Part shown: one piece after another, positions 55,090 to 64,000 of the stretch
Numbering within the stretch: position 1 is the first letter of the stretch
Layout of the letters: every line of letters starts with the position of its first letter
NCBI RefSeq assembly: GCF_004331175.1
Contig: NZ_SJOD01000001.1
Location: 856,145 to 920,144, forward strand
DNA length: 64,000 nucleotides
Source: Acinetobacter sp. ANC 4178
Lineage (GTDB): Bacteria; Pseudomonadota; Gammaproteobacteria; Pseudomonadales; Moraxellaceae
Reading direction: 5' to 3'
Translations under genes and position numbers: made by a program
The notes under the pieces: generated by a model
Database searches by the model: none
Told to the model about the DNA's origin: nothing
The model's input: the letters and a program-made list of their open reading frames with translations, nothing else

Positions 55090-55995
55090 ATGAGTATTTA
55101 CTCATACCCTCAAATGACCTTTAGCCAACTTGAAATTTTTTTACTGGTTGCTAAACATCAGAGTTTTAGCAATGCAGCCAAACAACTCGGGATTTCTCAA
55201 TCTGCGGTTTCACATGCCATAAAAAGTCTAGAGCATTTTTGGCGTGTACAACTGTTTAGTCGAGAACAAAATAATGTGGTCCTCACCGAGATTGGGCAGC
55301 AACTTCGTATCCATGCGCAGGAAATTTTAAATACAGCACAAGTCATGCAGCAGCAAGTTGCTGCGACACATGGCCTACAACAAGGCAGCTTAAGAATTGG
55401 TTCATTTGGGGCATCCGCATCAATTCATCTACTGCCTGAACTACTGCAAGCTTTTAGGACTGAGTACCCTCAAATTGAAGTTTTTGTGGAAGAAGGAACC
55501 GATGATGAAGTCACACAATGGATTTTAAACCAACAGGTTGATGTCGGATTTGCAGTTTTACCCAACCATCAATTGGATACTTTTCCATTGATTAAAGATA
55601 TTTTTATCGCACTTATTCCTAACTCCTACCCGATTGCACAAATGAGTCAGGTGGATATTACTCAACTGAAGCACTACCCTTTTATTTTGACCAAGGCAGG
55701 CAGCCAGACGCATATTGAAAAACTCCTCAAACAATATGAGATACAGCCCAAGATTCAATATCAACTGTCGCAATTATTGACCATTCTGAATATGGTCAAT
55801 CAGCATGAAGGCATTTCGATTGTGGCGGATATGGCCATGACGCCAGAACTGCTTGCACTGCATCCGAATGTGGTGAAACGTCCTTTGCTACCGAACACAC
55901 AACGTGAAATTGGGCTCGCCGTCCGCAATCAAAAACTGATGAGTCCTGCAACACGTGCCTTTATCGAATTGGCACAAAACATGTTCTATGATTAA
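55090..55995 (+). CDS. LysR-type transcriptional regulator
   Basis: A 301-residue LTTR. The N-terminal HTH is FSNAAKQLGISQSAVSHAIK, followed by the linker and a periplasmic-binding-protein-like effector domain from about 98 (GSLRIGSFGASASIHLLPEL). It probably controls the divergent AEC transporter and itself, responding to the transported acid; the effector is unknown. A second ATG eight codons in is possible. Confidence 0.87.
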   Translation: MSIYSYPQMTFSQLEIFLLVAKHQSFSNAAKQLGISQSAVSHAIKSLEHFWRVQLFSREQNNVVLTEIGQQLRIHAQEILNTAQVMQQQVAATHGLQQGSLRIGSFGASASIHLLPELLQAFRTEYPQIEVFVEEGTDDEVTQWILNQQVDVGFAVLPNHQLDTFPLIKDIFIALIPNSYPIAQMSQVDITQLKHYPFILTKAGSQTHIEKLLKQYEIQPKIQYQLSQLLTILNMVNQHEGISIVADMAMTPELLALHPNVVKRPLLPNTQREIGLAVRNQKLMSPATRAFIELAQNMFYD

Positions 55996-56009
55996 ATTCA
56001 AGCGCATAA

Positions 56010-56035
56010 AAAAGCCTGCTCTTAGGCAGGCTTTT
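56010..56035. terminator. Bidirectional terminator between lysR and ftsK
   Basis: AAAAGCCTGC (56010-56019) and GCAGGCTTTT (56026-56035) pair perfectly over 10 bp, loop six bases. It lies between convergent genes. Confidence 0.9.
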
Positions 56036-56048
56036 GAATAGATGAGCA

Positions 56049-59000
56049 CTAGGCGAGAATATCTCGCTTACCATTCGCCCCCATCGCACTTACAATGCCA
56101 CTTTCTTCCATCTGATCAATAATACGTGCCGCTCGGTTATAACCTAAACTAAACTTACGTTGTAAAGATGACGTCGACGCTTTACGCGTTTCTAAAACAA
56201 AGGCCACACATTGGTCATACAAAGCATCGCGGTCTGAACCGCCATCACCTTCTTCAAACCCACGTGACGTCGGCTCTTCATCATATGGAGTCAAAATTTC
56301 ATCGATATAGTCAGGATCACCGCGTTCACGCCATGCATCACAAATTCGGTTAACTTCATCATCGGAAATAAAAGCACCATGCACGCGTTCAGGTTCAATT
56401 TTACCTGGCCCTAAAAACAGCATATCACCATGACCCAACATGTCTTCCGCACCACCTGCATCCAGAATGGTTCGAGAGTCAATTTTACTGTTTACACGCA
56501 ATGCAACGCGAGTTGGAATATTGGCTTTAATCAAACCTGTAATGACATCCACTGATGGACGTTGGGTCGCTAACAACAAGTGAATGCCGGCAGCACGTGA
56601 TTTTTGTGCCAAACGGGTAATCATTTCCTCGGCTTTTTTACCCACCTGCATAATCATATCGGCAAATTCATCCGCCACAATCACAATCGAAGGTAACGGC
56701 GCTAAGCGCGGTGCGCGCTCACCCACAACGGAGTCACTGGCTTTCCATGTTGGATCAATCAGGTCTTCCCCATTCGCCAATGCTTCTTCAACTTTACGGT
56801 TATAGTCCGCCAGTTTACGAATTTTAAGGAATGACATGAGCTTGTAACGACGCTCCATTTCATTCACACACCAATTCAATGCACTGACGGCATCTTTCAT
56901 GTCCGTCACGACAGGGGTGAGTAAATGTGGAATATCATTGTAGTTGGCCAGCTCTAACTGTTTTGGGTCAATCATGATGAGGCGCAATTGATCGGGTGTA
57001 TATTTCAACAGCATCGATAAGATCATCGAGTTCACAGCAACAGACTTACCTGAACCCGTGGTGCCCGCAACCAACATATGTGGGGCCTTGCCTAAATCGG
57101 TAATCACAGGATTACCCGAAATGTCTTTACCCATCGCCATTGAAAGTAAACCCGCTGGATCGCGATAAGTCGGTGTTTCCAATAATTCGATAAGACGCAC
57201 CATTTCACGTGCACTATTTGGAACTTCAATTCCAATGTAAGGTTTACCCGGAATTACTTCTACTACACGTACCGAAGCCATTGACATAGAACGCGCCAAG
57301 TCCTTCGAAATATTGGTGACTTTAGAGGCTTTAACCCCAGGTGCTAAATCCAATTCGAACCGCGTCACGACTGGCCCGGGTTGAGCTTCCATTACTTTGG
57401 CTTTAACATTGAACTCTTGCAGTTTAATTTCGAGTAATTCTGAAAGACGTTCCAATTGTTCAGCAGTGAAGTTTACTTTTTTGTTCGGATCAACACGATC
57501 AAGCAAATCCAATCCGGGTAGCGTAGACAAATCACGACGTTTTTGTGCGACCTGCATAGCACGTGACATCGGTCGTCCCGCCGCATCCGTCAATGGCGCA
57601 TCAAAATCAAACTCATCTTCTTCTTGAGGTTTTCCTGCAGTTTCTTGCCAAGCTTCAATGAATGCCTCTTTAGACAACTCAGCTTTGGTTTGTTCAGTAA
57701 AACGCTCTGATACCTCTACAGCCGTGTGCTGTATTGGCGTTTGAACAAAGGCCGATGATTGCGCATAAGAAGATACTGTACGCTGCTCAACGACTGGGGA
57801 ATCTACATGTTGTTCTTCTGCATCAAAATCATCCAGAAAACGATCTAATTCATCGTTCAATAAGCGTGCTTTAACAGCACCTTCGGCAACCCCAGCTACC
57901 GCAGGCATACTCAAAATTGAAGCTTGCCCTACAGCGATATCAGGGATTGTTGTCGGTTGAATGGCTTGAACTTCACTTCGTTGGAATGGACTATGTACAT
58001 CCGAAGCTGTTTTACCACTAGGCACAGCGGCAAGGAGTTCATCAAAAATTTCATCATCATCCCAATCAAGATTACTTTTGACTGGTTTCGGAGAGGGTTC
58101 AAGTTGGACTTCAACAGGATGCTGACGCTCAACTACAGAATTGAAATCATACTTAGGAAGCACAGTTTCATCTTCGGCAGCTTTTAATAATGCCTCAATA
58201 TCTTGCTTATGTAGGTGGTCATTATTGGTATTTAAAGCACGCCAAACTTCACCTGTGGCAATAGTGCGCTGACTGTCTTGTTCAAGTTGATGCGCTTTGG
58301 CAATGGTTTTTTCAAACTCTTCATCGTCGTCTAAATCGAACTCATTCGGTTGATTCAATTGAGACTCTTTCTGTACCATATCATCAAACAAACGCTCAGC
58401 TGCCGCACCCGCAATAAACGGTTGTTCCATTGACGCTTTAGATGAATCAGCATCATCTACAACTGGGTCTGAAGTTTTACTTGGCGCGACTGCAATCACC
58501 TGTTTTTTGACTTGAGGTGTGGTACGGTCAAAATCGGATTCGCTTTCAGGTACATTTTTATAAAATAAATCTTGTAAATACGCAGGCGTAGCTCGCAAAG
58601 TATCCCATGTTTTATTCCACTTCACCCCAAAGGCCAAAGTGAATAACACCACCCAAAACACGATTAAGAACAGCGCAGCGCCATAAATGGTGAGCAATTG
58701 GCTTAGGCTTTGCCCCAATTCATAGCCAATAATGCCACCAGAGGCATTGGCTAAAGTATCCGCAGGCACTTCCCAAAACAAAAATAATAAAGTTGCTGTT
58801 GCCAACAAAATAAAAAATTGGGCAGCATAACGAAATGGTCGGTTCAAAAAGCTACGTGGCCACCACACCTGAATCGCTTCAATAAATAAGAAAAGCGGAA
58901 TGAGCAGGCTTGCCCAACCTAAAAATCCAAACAATAAGTCTGAAATCCATGCCCCAGCGACACCGCTTGCATTGGAAACCTGTTGGGTATCACTGGAAAT

Positions 59001-59123
59001 ATGCATCCAACCTGGATCAAAAGGTGTATAAGTGACTGTTGCAAGGAACAGATAAATCCCAAATGAGACTAAAAATAATGTCATCATTAAGCGCTGTGCA
59101 TAAGCACCTGACACCGCAGCCAT
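56049..59123 (-). CDS. ftsK: DNA translocase FtsK
   Basis: A translocase of about 1024 residues at the division septum that moves chromosome ends to the dif site. N-terminal membrane helices (LMMTLFLVSFGIYLFLATVT and following), a variable acidic linker, then the motor: Walker A AGTTGSGKSVAVNSMIL, Walker B IVIVADEFADMIM, and the gamma DNA-reading domain at the C-terminus (TSSLQRKFSLGYNRAARIID). ATG 59123 has AGGA seven bases upstream and begins near the first helix; ATGs at 59153 and 59141 are alternatives. Confidence 0.9.
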   Translation of the reverse strand: MAAVSGAYAQRLMMTLFLVSFGIYLFLATVTYTPFDPGWMHISSDTQQVSNASGVAGAWISDLLFGFLGWASLLIPLFLFIEAIQVWWPRSFLNRPFRYAAQFFILLATATLLFLFWEVPADTLANASGGIIGYELGQSLSQLLTIYGAALFLIVFWVVLFTLAFGVKWNKTWDTLRATPAYLQDLFYKNVPESESDFDRTTPQVKKQVIAVAPSKTSDPVVDDADSSKASMEQPFIAGAAAERLFDDMVQKESQLNQPNEFDLDDDEEFEKTIAKAHQLEQDSQRTIATGEVWRALNTNNDHLHKQDIEALLKAAEDETVLPKYDFNSVVERQHPVEVQLEPSPKPVKSNLDWDDDEIFDELLAAVPSGKTASDVHSPFQRSEVQAIQPTTIPDIAVGQASILSMPAVAGVAEGAVKARLLNDELDRFLDDFDAEEQHVDSPVVEQRTVSSYAQSSAFVQTPIQHTAVEVSERFTEQTKAELSKEAFIEAWQETAGKPQEEDEFDFDAPLTDAAGRPMSRAMQVAQKRRDLSTLPGLDLLDRVDPNKKVNFTAEQLERLSELLEIKLQEFNVKAKVMEAQPGPVVTRFELDLAPGVKASKVTNISKDLARSMSMASVRVVEVIPGKPYIGIEVPNSAREMVRLIELLETPTYRDPAGLLSMAMGKDISGNPVITDLGKAPHMLVAGTTGSGKSVAVNSMILSMLLKYTPDQLRLIMIDPKQLELANYNDIPHLLTPVVTDMKDAVSALNWCVNEMERRYKLMSFLKIRKLADYNRKVEEALANGEDLIDPTWKASDSVVGERAPRLAPLPSIVIVADEFADMIMQVGKKAEEMITRLAQKSRAAGIHLLLATQRPSVDVITGLIKANIPTRVALRVNSKIDSRTILDAGGAEDMLGHGDMLFLGPGKIEPERVHGAFISDDEVNRICDAWRERGDPDYIDEILTPYDEEPTSRGFEEGDGGSDRDALYDQCVAFVLETRKASTSSLQRKFSLGYNRAARIIDQMEESGIVSAMGANGKRDILA

Positions 59124-59354
59124 ACTCTGTCCTGTAAGCATTTTTTCATTCATGTTTTTTTGGAAAACAACCTGAATTTGTTTCTTAATAAAACCTGATA
59201 TTATGCACCTGTTCACGTAAAAAAGATGCAAGATTATGAGGGCTTGTTGTTAACTTTATTCTATATAGCTCAAATCGATTTGCATGATCAATATTACCCA
59301 CATTGAACACACACAACTGTTATACACTTTCACGTATAATTTCATAAATTTTGA

Positions 59355-60326
<972 letters not shown>

Positions 60327-60342
60327 TCCTTTGCATCTATTC

Positions 60343-60371
60343 AAACCGCCCGAATTTAGGGCGGTTTTTTT
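60343..60371 (+). terminator. Terminator after trxB
   Basis: AAACCGCCC (60343-60351) and GGGCGGTTT (60359-60367), seven-base loop, T-run to 60371. Confidence 0.93.
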
Positions 60372-60410
60372 ATGTATGATAGAGCAAAGAATAATCCCCA
60401 GAATTTGATC

Positions 60411-61145
60411 ATGCAGCATACTTTAGCACCTTCTGAATATTTATTTCCTAACCCAATAGACTCAGACCCTGATGGGCAGGGACTCATTTGCATCGGTGCA
60501 GATCTGTCCCCTTCTACCCTATTTGAAGCCTATACCCACGGTCTTTTTCCATGGTTTTCTGAAGGTGAACCGATTTGCTGGTGGTGTCCCGAGCCACGCT
60601 GCATTATTCACCCCGAGCAGTATCATCCAAGTAAATCCTTACTGCGCAACATGAAAAAGCATGATTATAAAATTACCATTAATCATGCCTTTGAATCAGT
60701 TATTCGTTCTTGTTCACTACCTCGCAGCTATGCAGATGACACATGGATTTCAGAAGAAATTATTCAAGGTTATTTAGACATGTTTGCAGCGGGTTATGCG
60801 TATAGCATTGAAGTCTGGGAACAAGAGCAAATTGTCGGTGGGCTATATGGCGTGAGCATTGGTAAGGGCTGCTTTGGCGAATCGATGTTCAGTATACGTA
60901 CCGATGTATCTAAAATGGCATTTTATACCTTAATGTTACTTGGACAAGAAAACCAACTGGCTTGGATTGATTGTCAATTGGTGAATGATCATTTGCTTAG
61001 CCTTGGTGCTTGTACAATTTCTCGACAAGCGTATTTAAATTCGTTACAAGATATTATAAAACAACCCCCTATCGATTGGAAAAAGTATCAAGAGGGTGTA
61101 TTTTCAAGTAAAAGAATAGCGTTATCTTCGCAGTTAATCGAATGA
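60411..61145 (+). CDS. aat: Leucyl/phenylalanyl-tRNA-protein transferase
   Basis: A 244-residue enzyme that adds Leu or Phe to N-terminal Lys/Arg for ClpS/ClpAP degradation (N-end rule). Signs: [65 protein letters not shown] and [15 protein letters not shown]. The ATG at 60372 is inside the T-run of the trxB terminator, so the real start is 60411 or nearby. bpt follows after 19 bp. Confidence 0.9.
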   Translation: MQHTLAPSEYLFPNPIDSDPDGQGLICIGADLSPSTLFEAYTHGLFPWFSEGEPICWWCPEPRCIIHPEQYHPSKSLLRNMKKHDYKITINHAFESVIRSCSLPRSYADDTWISEEIIQGYLDMFAAGYAYSIEVWEQEQIVGGLYGVSIGKGCFGESMFSIRTDVSKMAFYTLMLLGQENQLAWIDCQLVNDHLLSLGACTISRQAYLNSLQDIIKQPPIDWKKYQEGVFSSKRIALSSQLIE

Positions 61146-61164
61146 AAACAATAGAGGGATCTTT

Positions 61165-61980
61165 ATGAATTCATATCACCCGAAGTCCCTGTTAAATGAT
61201 TTACAGTACTACATTACACCACCGCATGAATGCAGCTATCTTGAAAAGAAATCTGCTCGGATGGTCTTTTTAGATCCAGCCCATCGGATTGATGTGGTCA
61301 CCTTGTCTGAACTTTCTCGAGTTGGTTTCCGCCGTAGTGGAGATTTTGTCTACCGTCCCGAATGCCACTTATGTCGCCAATGCCTGTCTTGCCGCGTTCC
61401 TGTCCAAGAATTTCAAATGAACAGTAAGCAAAAAAAAGCATGGAAACGCAATCAAGATCTGACGGTTAAAATTACCCAGCCTAAAGATGCGGGTGATGTG
61501 CATTATGCTTTATATGAACGCTACATTCGTGAGCGACATGCCGATGGCGATATGTTCCCGCCTAGCTATGACCAGTTTGAAAAATTCCTAATACATACCT
61601 GTACTGAAAGTTTTTTTCTGGAACTTTGGAAAGATGAACGGTTGCTCTGCGTTTCGACCTGTGACCAACTTGATGATGGCTTATCGGCGGTCTATACCTT
61701 TTTTGATCCCGATGAAAATCGCCGCTCATTAGGGGCTTTTGCCATCATGAAACAAATTGAATATGCTCAACAACAGCAATTGAACTATGTCTATTTAGGG
61801 TATTGGGTACCTCATTCCAATAAAATGAATTATAAGTCTCAATACACGCCCTTAGAATTACTGCTCGATGGACAATGGCGACGCATCAATCGTTCGCTCA
61901 GTTCAGAAGAGATTCAACTTTTGGGAAACTCATTGATGACCACGCTTCCCTCAGGCTGGAACAATTCGATTATTAAATAA
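61165..61980 (+). CDS. bpt: Aspartate/glutamate leucyltransferase (Bpt)
   Basis: A 271-residue enzyme of the N-end rule that joins Leu to N-terminal Asp or Glu, related to eukaryotic arginyltransferase. Signs: GFRRSGDFVYRPECHLC, RQCLSCRVPVQEF (Cys-rich N-terminal part), RYIRERHADGDMFPP and YVYLGYWVPHSNKMNYK. AGGGA lies seven bases before the ATG. Operon with aat, so both N-end-rule branches are made together. Confidence 0.92.
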   Translation: MNSYHPKSLLNDLQYYITPPHECSYLEKKSARMVFLDPAHRIDVVTLSELSRVGFRRSGDFVYRPECHLCRQCLSCRVPVQEFQMNSKQKKAWKRNQDLTVKITQPKDAGDVHYALYERYIRERHADGDMFPPSYDQFEKFLIHTCTESFFLELWKDERLLCVSTCDQLDDGLSAVYTFFDPDENRRSLGAFAIMKQIEYAQQQQLNYVYLGYWVPHSNKMNYKSQYTPLELLLDGQWRRINRSLSSEEIQLLGNSLMTTLPSGWNNSIIK

Positions 61981-62028
61981 GTGGATATTTTGATGGAGCA
62001 GATTGACTCCATCGCATGAGTATTTAAA

Positions 62029-62490
62029 TTATGATTTGAATAACTGAGAAAAATCATCAGTACATGCTTTTACCATAATAATGGCATGCTCATACCCACC
62101 ATTTGGGCTTGGATAATAATTTTTACGCAAATCAATTTGATGAAAACCTGATTTTTCATACAGTGCGATTGCAGCTTGATTGCTTTCTCGTACTTCCAAA
62201 AAAATTTGTACAGGTTGATTCTTAAGCAAAGCAATCGATTCTTCTAAAAGAAGATAACCCAGCCCCTTGCCTTGCTGATTAGGATGAATCGCCATTAACA
62301 GTAAATTCGCCTCATCCAGAACAGGTTGTAGTATACAAAAGCCAACCACTTGTCCTGCCTGCTCAATCACAGTACTTTGGTAACTATTCACGGCATCCTG
62401 AAATTGGTTCAATGTCCAAGGATGACTTTGTACCAGCTTTTCAATTTGAGCAACTGCATTGACATCAGTTTGCTGCATTAAACGAATCAT
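62029..62490 (-). CDS. rimI: Ribosomal protein S18 alanine N-acetyltransferase
   Basis: A 153-residue GNAT that acetylates the N-terminus of ribosomal protein S18. The acetyl-CoA loop is HPNQQGKGLGYLLLEESI; FLEVRESNQAAIALYEKSGF and LRKNYYPSPNGGYEHAIIMV are RimI hallmarks. Convergent with bpt. Confidence 0.9.
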   Translation of the reverse strand: MIRLMQQTDVNAVAQIEKLVQSHPWTLNQFQDAVNSYQSTVIEQAGQVVGFCILQPVLDEANLLLMAIHPNQQGKGLGYLLLEESIALLKNQPVQIFLEVRESNQAAIALYEKSGFHQIDLRKNYYPSPNGGYEHAIIMVKACTDDFSQLFKS

Positions 62491-62610
62491 GCTCGTTCAT
62501 CTTATCGATCTAAATAAACATGCATTATAAAAATTTTTCGATGCAAAACGAATAAAAAAAACAGGGATATTTTTATGATCCCTGTGCTCTTTAAGCTTCA
62601 CAATAAAACA

Positions 62611-63492
62611 TTACAGCCCTAATTTAGCTTTCCAATTGGCCAGTAAGCTTACAGTGTCTAAATGATTAGGATGAAACCTCGGTTTAAAGTACGCCAGCAT
62701 TTCACGCCCCATTCCCGTAATAATGCCTTTTGATGGACTATAACCATAAACATAGATATCTTTTAACGCCTTTAAATTAAGCTGATTGTCTTGTTTTAAT
62801 AAACGTAAAACAAAATAACTTTGCACAACAAATAAAGTTGCCATGGCCGCAATAAGAGATCCGCAGCGAGCAAGATAGGCTTTCACCCCTGTACCAAAAA
62901 CACCTTCAAATACATCATAAGCCACAGCTTTATGTTCATTTTCTTCAATGGCATGCCAGTACCACATCGTCGACATCGTTTCGTCAGTCATGAGTTCCTG
63001 AATATGACGATTAATCAATAATTGTGAAGCAATGGTCGCAGTGAAATGCTCTAAAGCTGTGGTTCCCATCAAGTCAATCATTTCTTGCGTGACACCGATT
63101 GGCTTAAACAGAATGGCGGCTGTTTTACGAAAGCCTTGAATGACGTTATCGGTTTGCTTTTCCAAGCTAGCTACATCATGTCCATACTTTTGTGCTGAAG
63201 CATTGAAACCAACATGTTCTTGCGTATGCATCGCTTCCTGCCCAATAAAAGCACTGATTTCTTTTTGCAAAATCTCATTGTCTTTAATTGCCGGGTCATA
63301 ACGTACGGCACGTACACTATCAATAAAAAATTGCTCACCCGCTGGAAACAGTGCAGACAAGGCAGTCATAAAATGCGTCAACCCTGCCGAGCCATTCATC
63401 CAATATTCAGGCACATTTTCAAAATTAAAATTCATACGACGTACAGGAAAACTTGCACCTGCACGATTGGTAATTTTTACCTTAGCATTCAT
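62611..63492 (-). CDS. Predicted metal-dependent hydrolase (COG3687)
   Basis: A 293-residue protein of the COG3687 family. VRRMNFNFENVPEYWMNGSA and AFIGQEAMHTQEHVGFN with the later WYWHAIEENEHKAVAYDVFE supply the H-x-E and E-x-x-H residues of a ferritin-like di-iron site. The substrate is unknown. Relatives are frequent in Acinetobacter and Pseudomonas, several copies per genome. A hydrophobic region near 205-235 suggests membrane contact. 310 bp to the tuf gene hold a terminator only. Confidence 0.82.
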   Translation of the reverse strand: MNAKVKITNRAGASFPVRRMNFNFENVPEYWMNGSAGLTHFMTALSALFPAGEQFFIDSVRAVRYDPAIKDNEILQKEISAFIGQEAMHTQEHVGFNASAQKYGHDVASLEKQTDNVIQGFRKTAAILFKPIGVTQEMIDLMGTTALEHFTATIASQLLINRHIQELMTDETMSTMWYWHAIEENEHKAVAYDVFEGVFGTGVKAYLARCGSLIAAMATLFVVQSYFVLRLLKQDNQLNLKALKDIYVYGYSPSKGIITGMGREMLAYFKPRFHPNHLDTVSLLANWKAKLGL

Positions 63493-63764
63493 CTGAGACT
63501 CCTACAGACCTATAAGGTCTAACCATCTTTATGCTTGTTTTTCTTGATTCTAATATTACGGTTTTCACCTCAGGCGATAAGGGCAGATAAGGTCAAGGAA
63601 GTATCAGTTAAGGACAGTTTTACAGGCAAATTGTCTAACAATTTTATGATTCTATTTTTATCTCAATAAAAACTATTGATCTATTGGCGGTATGAATACC
63701 TGCAAAAAATATCTCATGCAAAATAGAAAAGTCTGGCATTAATACATGTTATAGACATAAAAAA

Positions 63765-63783
63765 AGCGCCCCAAAGGAGCGCT
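63765..63783. terminator. Terminator after tuf
   Basis: AGCGCCCC (63765-63772) and GGAGCGCT (63776-63783) pair with one wobble; T-runs on both strands. It ends the tuf transcript on the minus strand. Confidence 0.9.
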
Positions 63784-63802
63784 TTTTTCACACAATAAGT
63801 GA

Positions 63803-64000
63803 TTATGCAGTTACTTTCGCAACAACACCAGCACCAACTGTACGACCACCTTCACGGATCGCAAAACGTAGACCTGGGTCCATTGCGATTGGGTGGATTA
63901 ATTCTACTGACATTTCAACGTTGTCACCTGGCATTACCATTTCAACGCCTTCTTGTAATTGGATAGCACCAGTTACGTCAGTCGTACGGAAATAGAATTG
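63803..64000 (-). CDS. tuf: Elongation factor Tu (3' end)
   Basis: The last 65 residues of EF-Tu, the GTPase that brings aminoacyl-tRNA to the ribosome. The minus strand reads [20 protein letters not shown], then [18 protein letters not shown] and ends [16 protein letters not shown]. The gene continues beyond the right edge. High-expression codon use is evident. Confidence 0.97.
   Translation of the reverse strand, partial: QFYFRTTDVTGAIQLQEGVEMVMPGDNVEMSVELIHPIAMDPGLRFAIREGGRTVGAGVVAKVTA

Overview
The window is a chromosomal segment of a moderately AT-rich gammaproteobacterium, most likely an Acinetobacter. Supporting signs are an ABZJ_00895-family membrane protein, a tmRNA with tag ANDESYALAA, the dut-algC-argB block, an aat-bpt pair, minCDE, divergent fur/bamE, and an EF-Tu gene at the right edge. 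The species cannot be fixed from sequence reading alone. Most of the window is core genome in short operons with well-formed hairpin terminators.

Layout. 1-8.7 kb: a lipid-modification locus. A minus-strand operon runs desaturase, FAD oxidoreductase, DUF1365, CFA-like methyltransferase, DUF1295, second CFA-like methyltransferase, histidine kinase. It meets a plus-strand chalcone-isomerase-like protein and response regulator. 8.8-14 kb: lipocalin, cold-shock gene with a long leader, two tiny genes of unknown function, nudC, an iron-sulfur photolyase/cryptochrome, DUF2256 and TIGR03643. 14.1-18 kb: insertion-sequence debris, then a RiPP metallophore locus of the HvfABC/bufferin type. It holds a Cys-repeat precursor (HvfA), MNIO maturase (HvfB), DUF2063 partner (HvfC), ECF sigma factor and small zinc-finger anti-sigma protein, with a divergent DoxX-like HvfX. 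18-23.5 kb: an eroded accessory zone with a Phd/YefM antitoxin, a Fic fragment, an IS5-type transposase fragment, an MFS transporter, a broken gene that may come from a phage or plasmid, a small HTH protein, an FRG-domain protein and a P4-type integrase next to the 3' end of ssrA. 23.5-64 kb: housekeeping genes (glpK, emrAB, hemB, thiO, sbcDC, fur, bamE, rnfH, argB, algC, dut, rep, an OmpA lipoprotein, minCDE, ftsK, trxB, aat, bpt, rimI, tuf) with a few less-known genes among them.

How the genes work together. The first 8.7 kb looks like a membrane-lipid remodelling pathway with its own two-component system. Both CFA-like methyltransferases depart from residues of the classical cyclopropane synthase bicarbonate site, so the product may not be a plain cyclopropane fatty acid. 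Lipocalin, photolyase, DUF2256 and TIGR03643 are genes that often accompany such lipid genes in light or oxidative-stress regulons. The hvf locus appears self-regulated: hvfA and hvfX are fired divergently from two near-identical sites (TGTAA-N17-CGWCTAA), one per strand, which I read as the target of the ECF sigma factor encoded in the same operon.

The most interesting region is therefore 14.4-17.9 kb. After it come the lipid operon, the integrase-coupled FRG gene by ssrA, a possible unannotated small RNA or attenuated leader before the VOC gene, a large inverted repeat before emrA, and a pore-less voltage-sensor-like membrane protein beside an acyltransferase.
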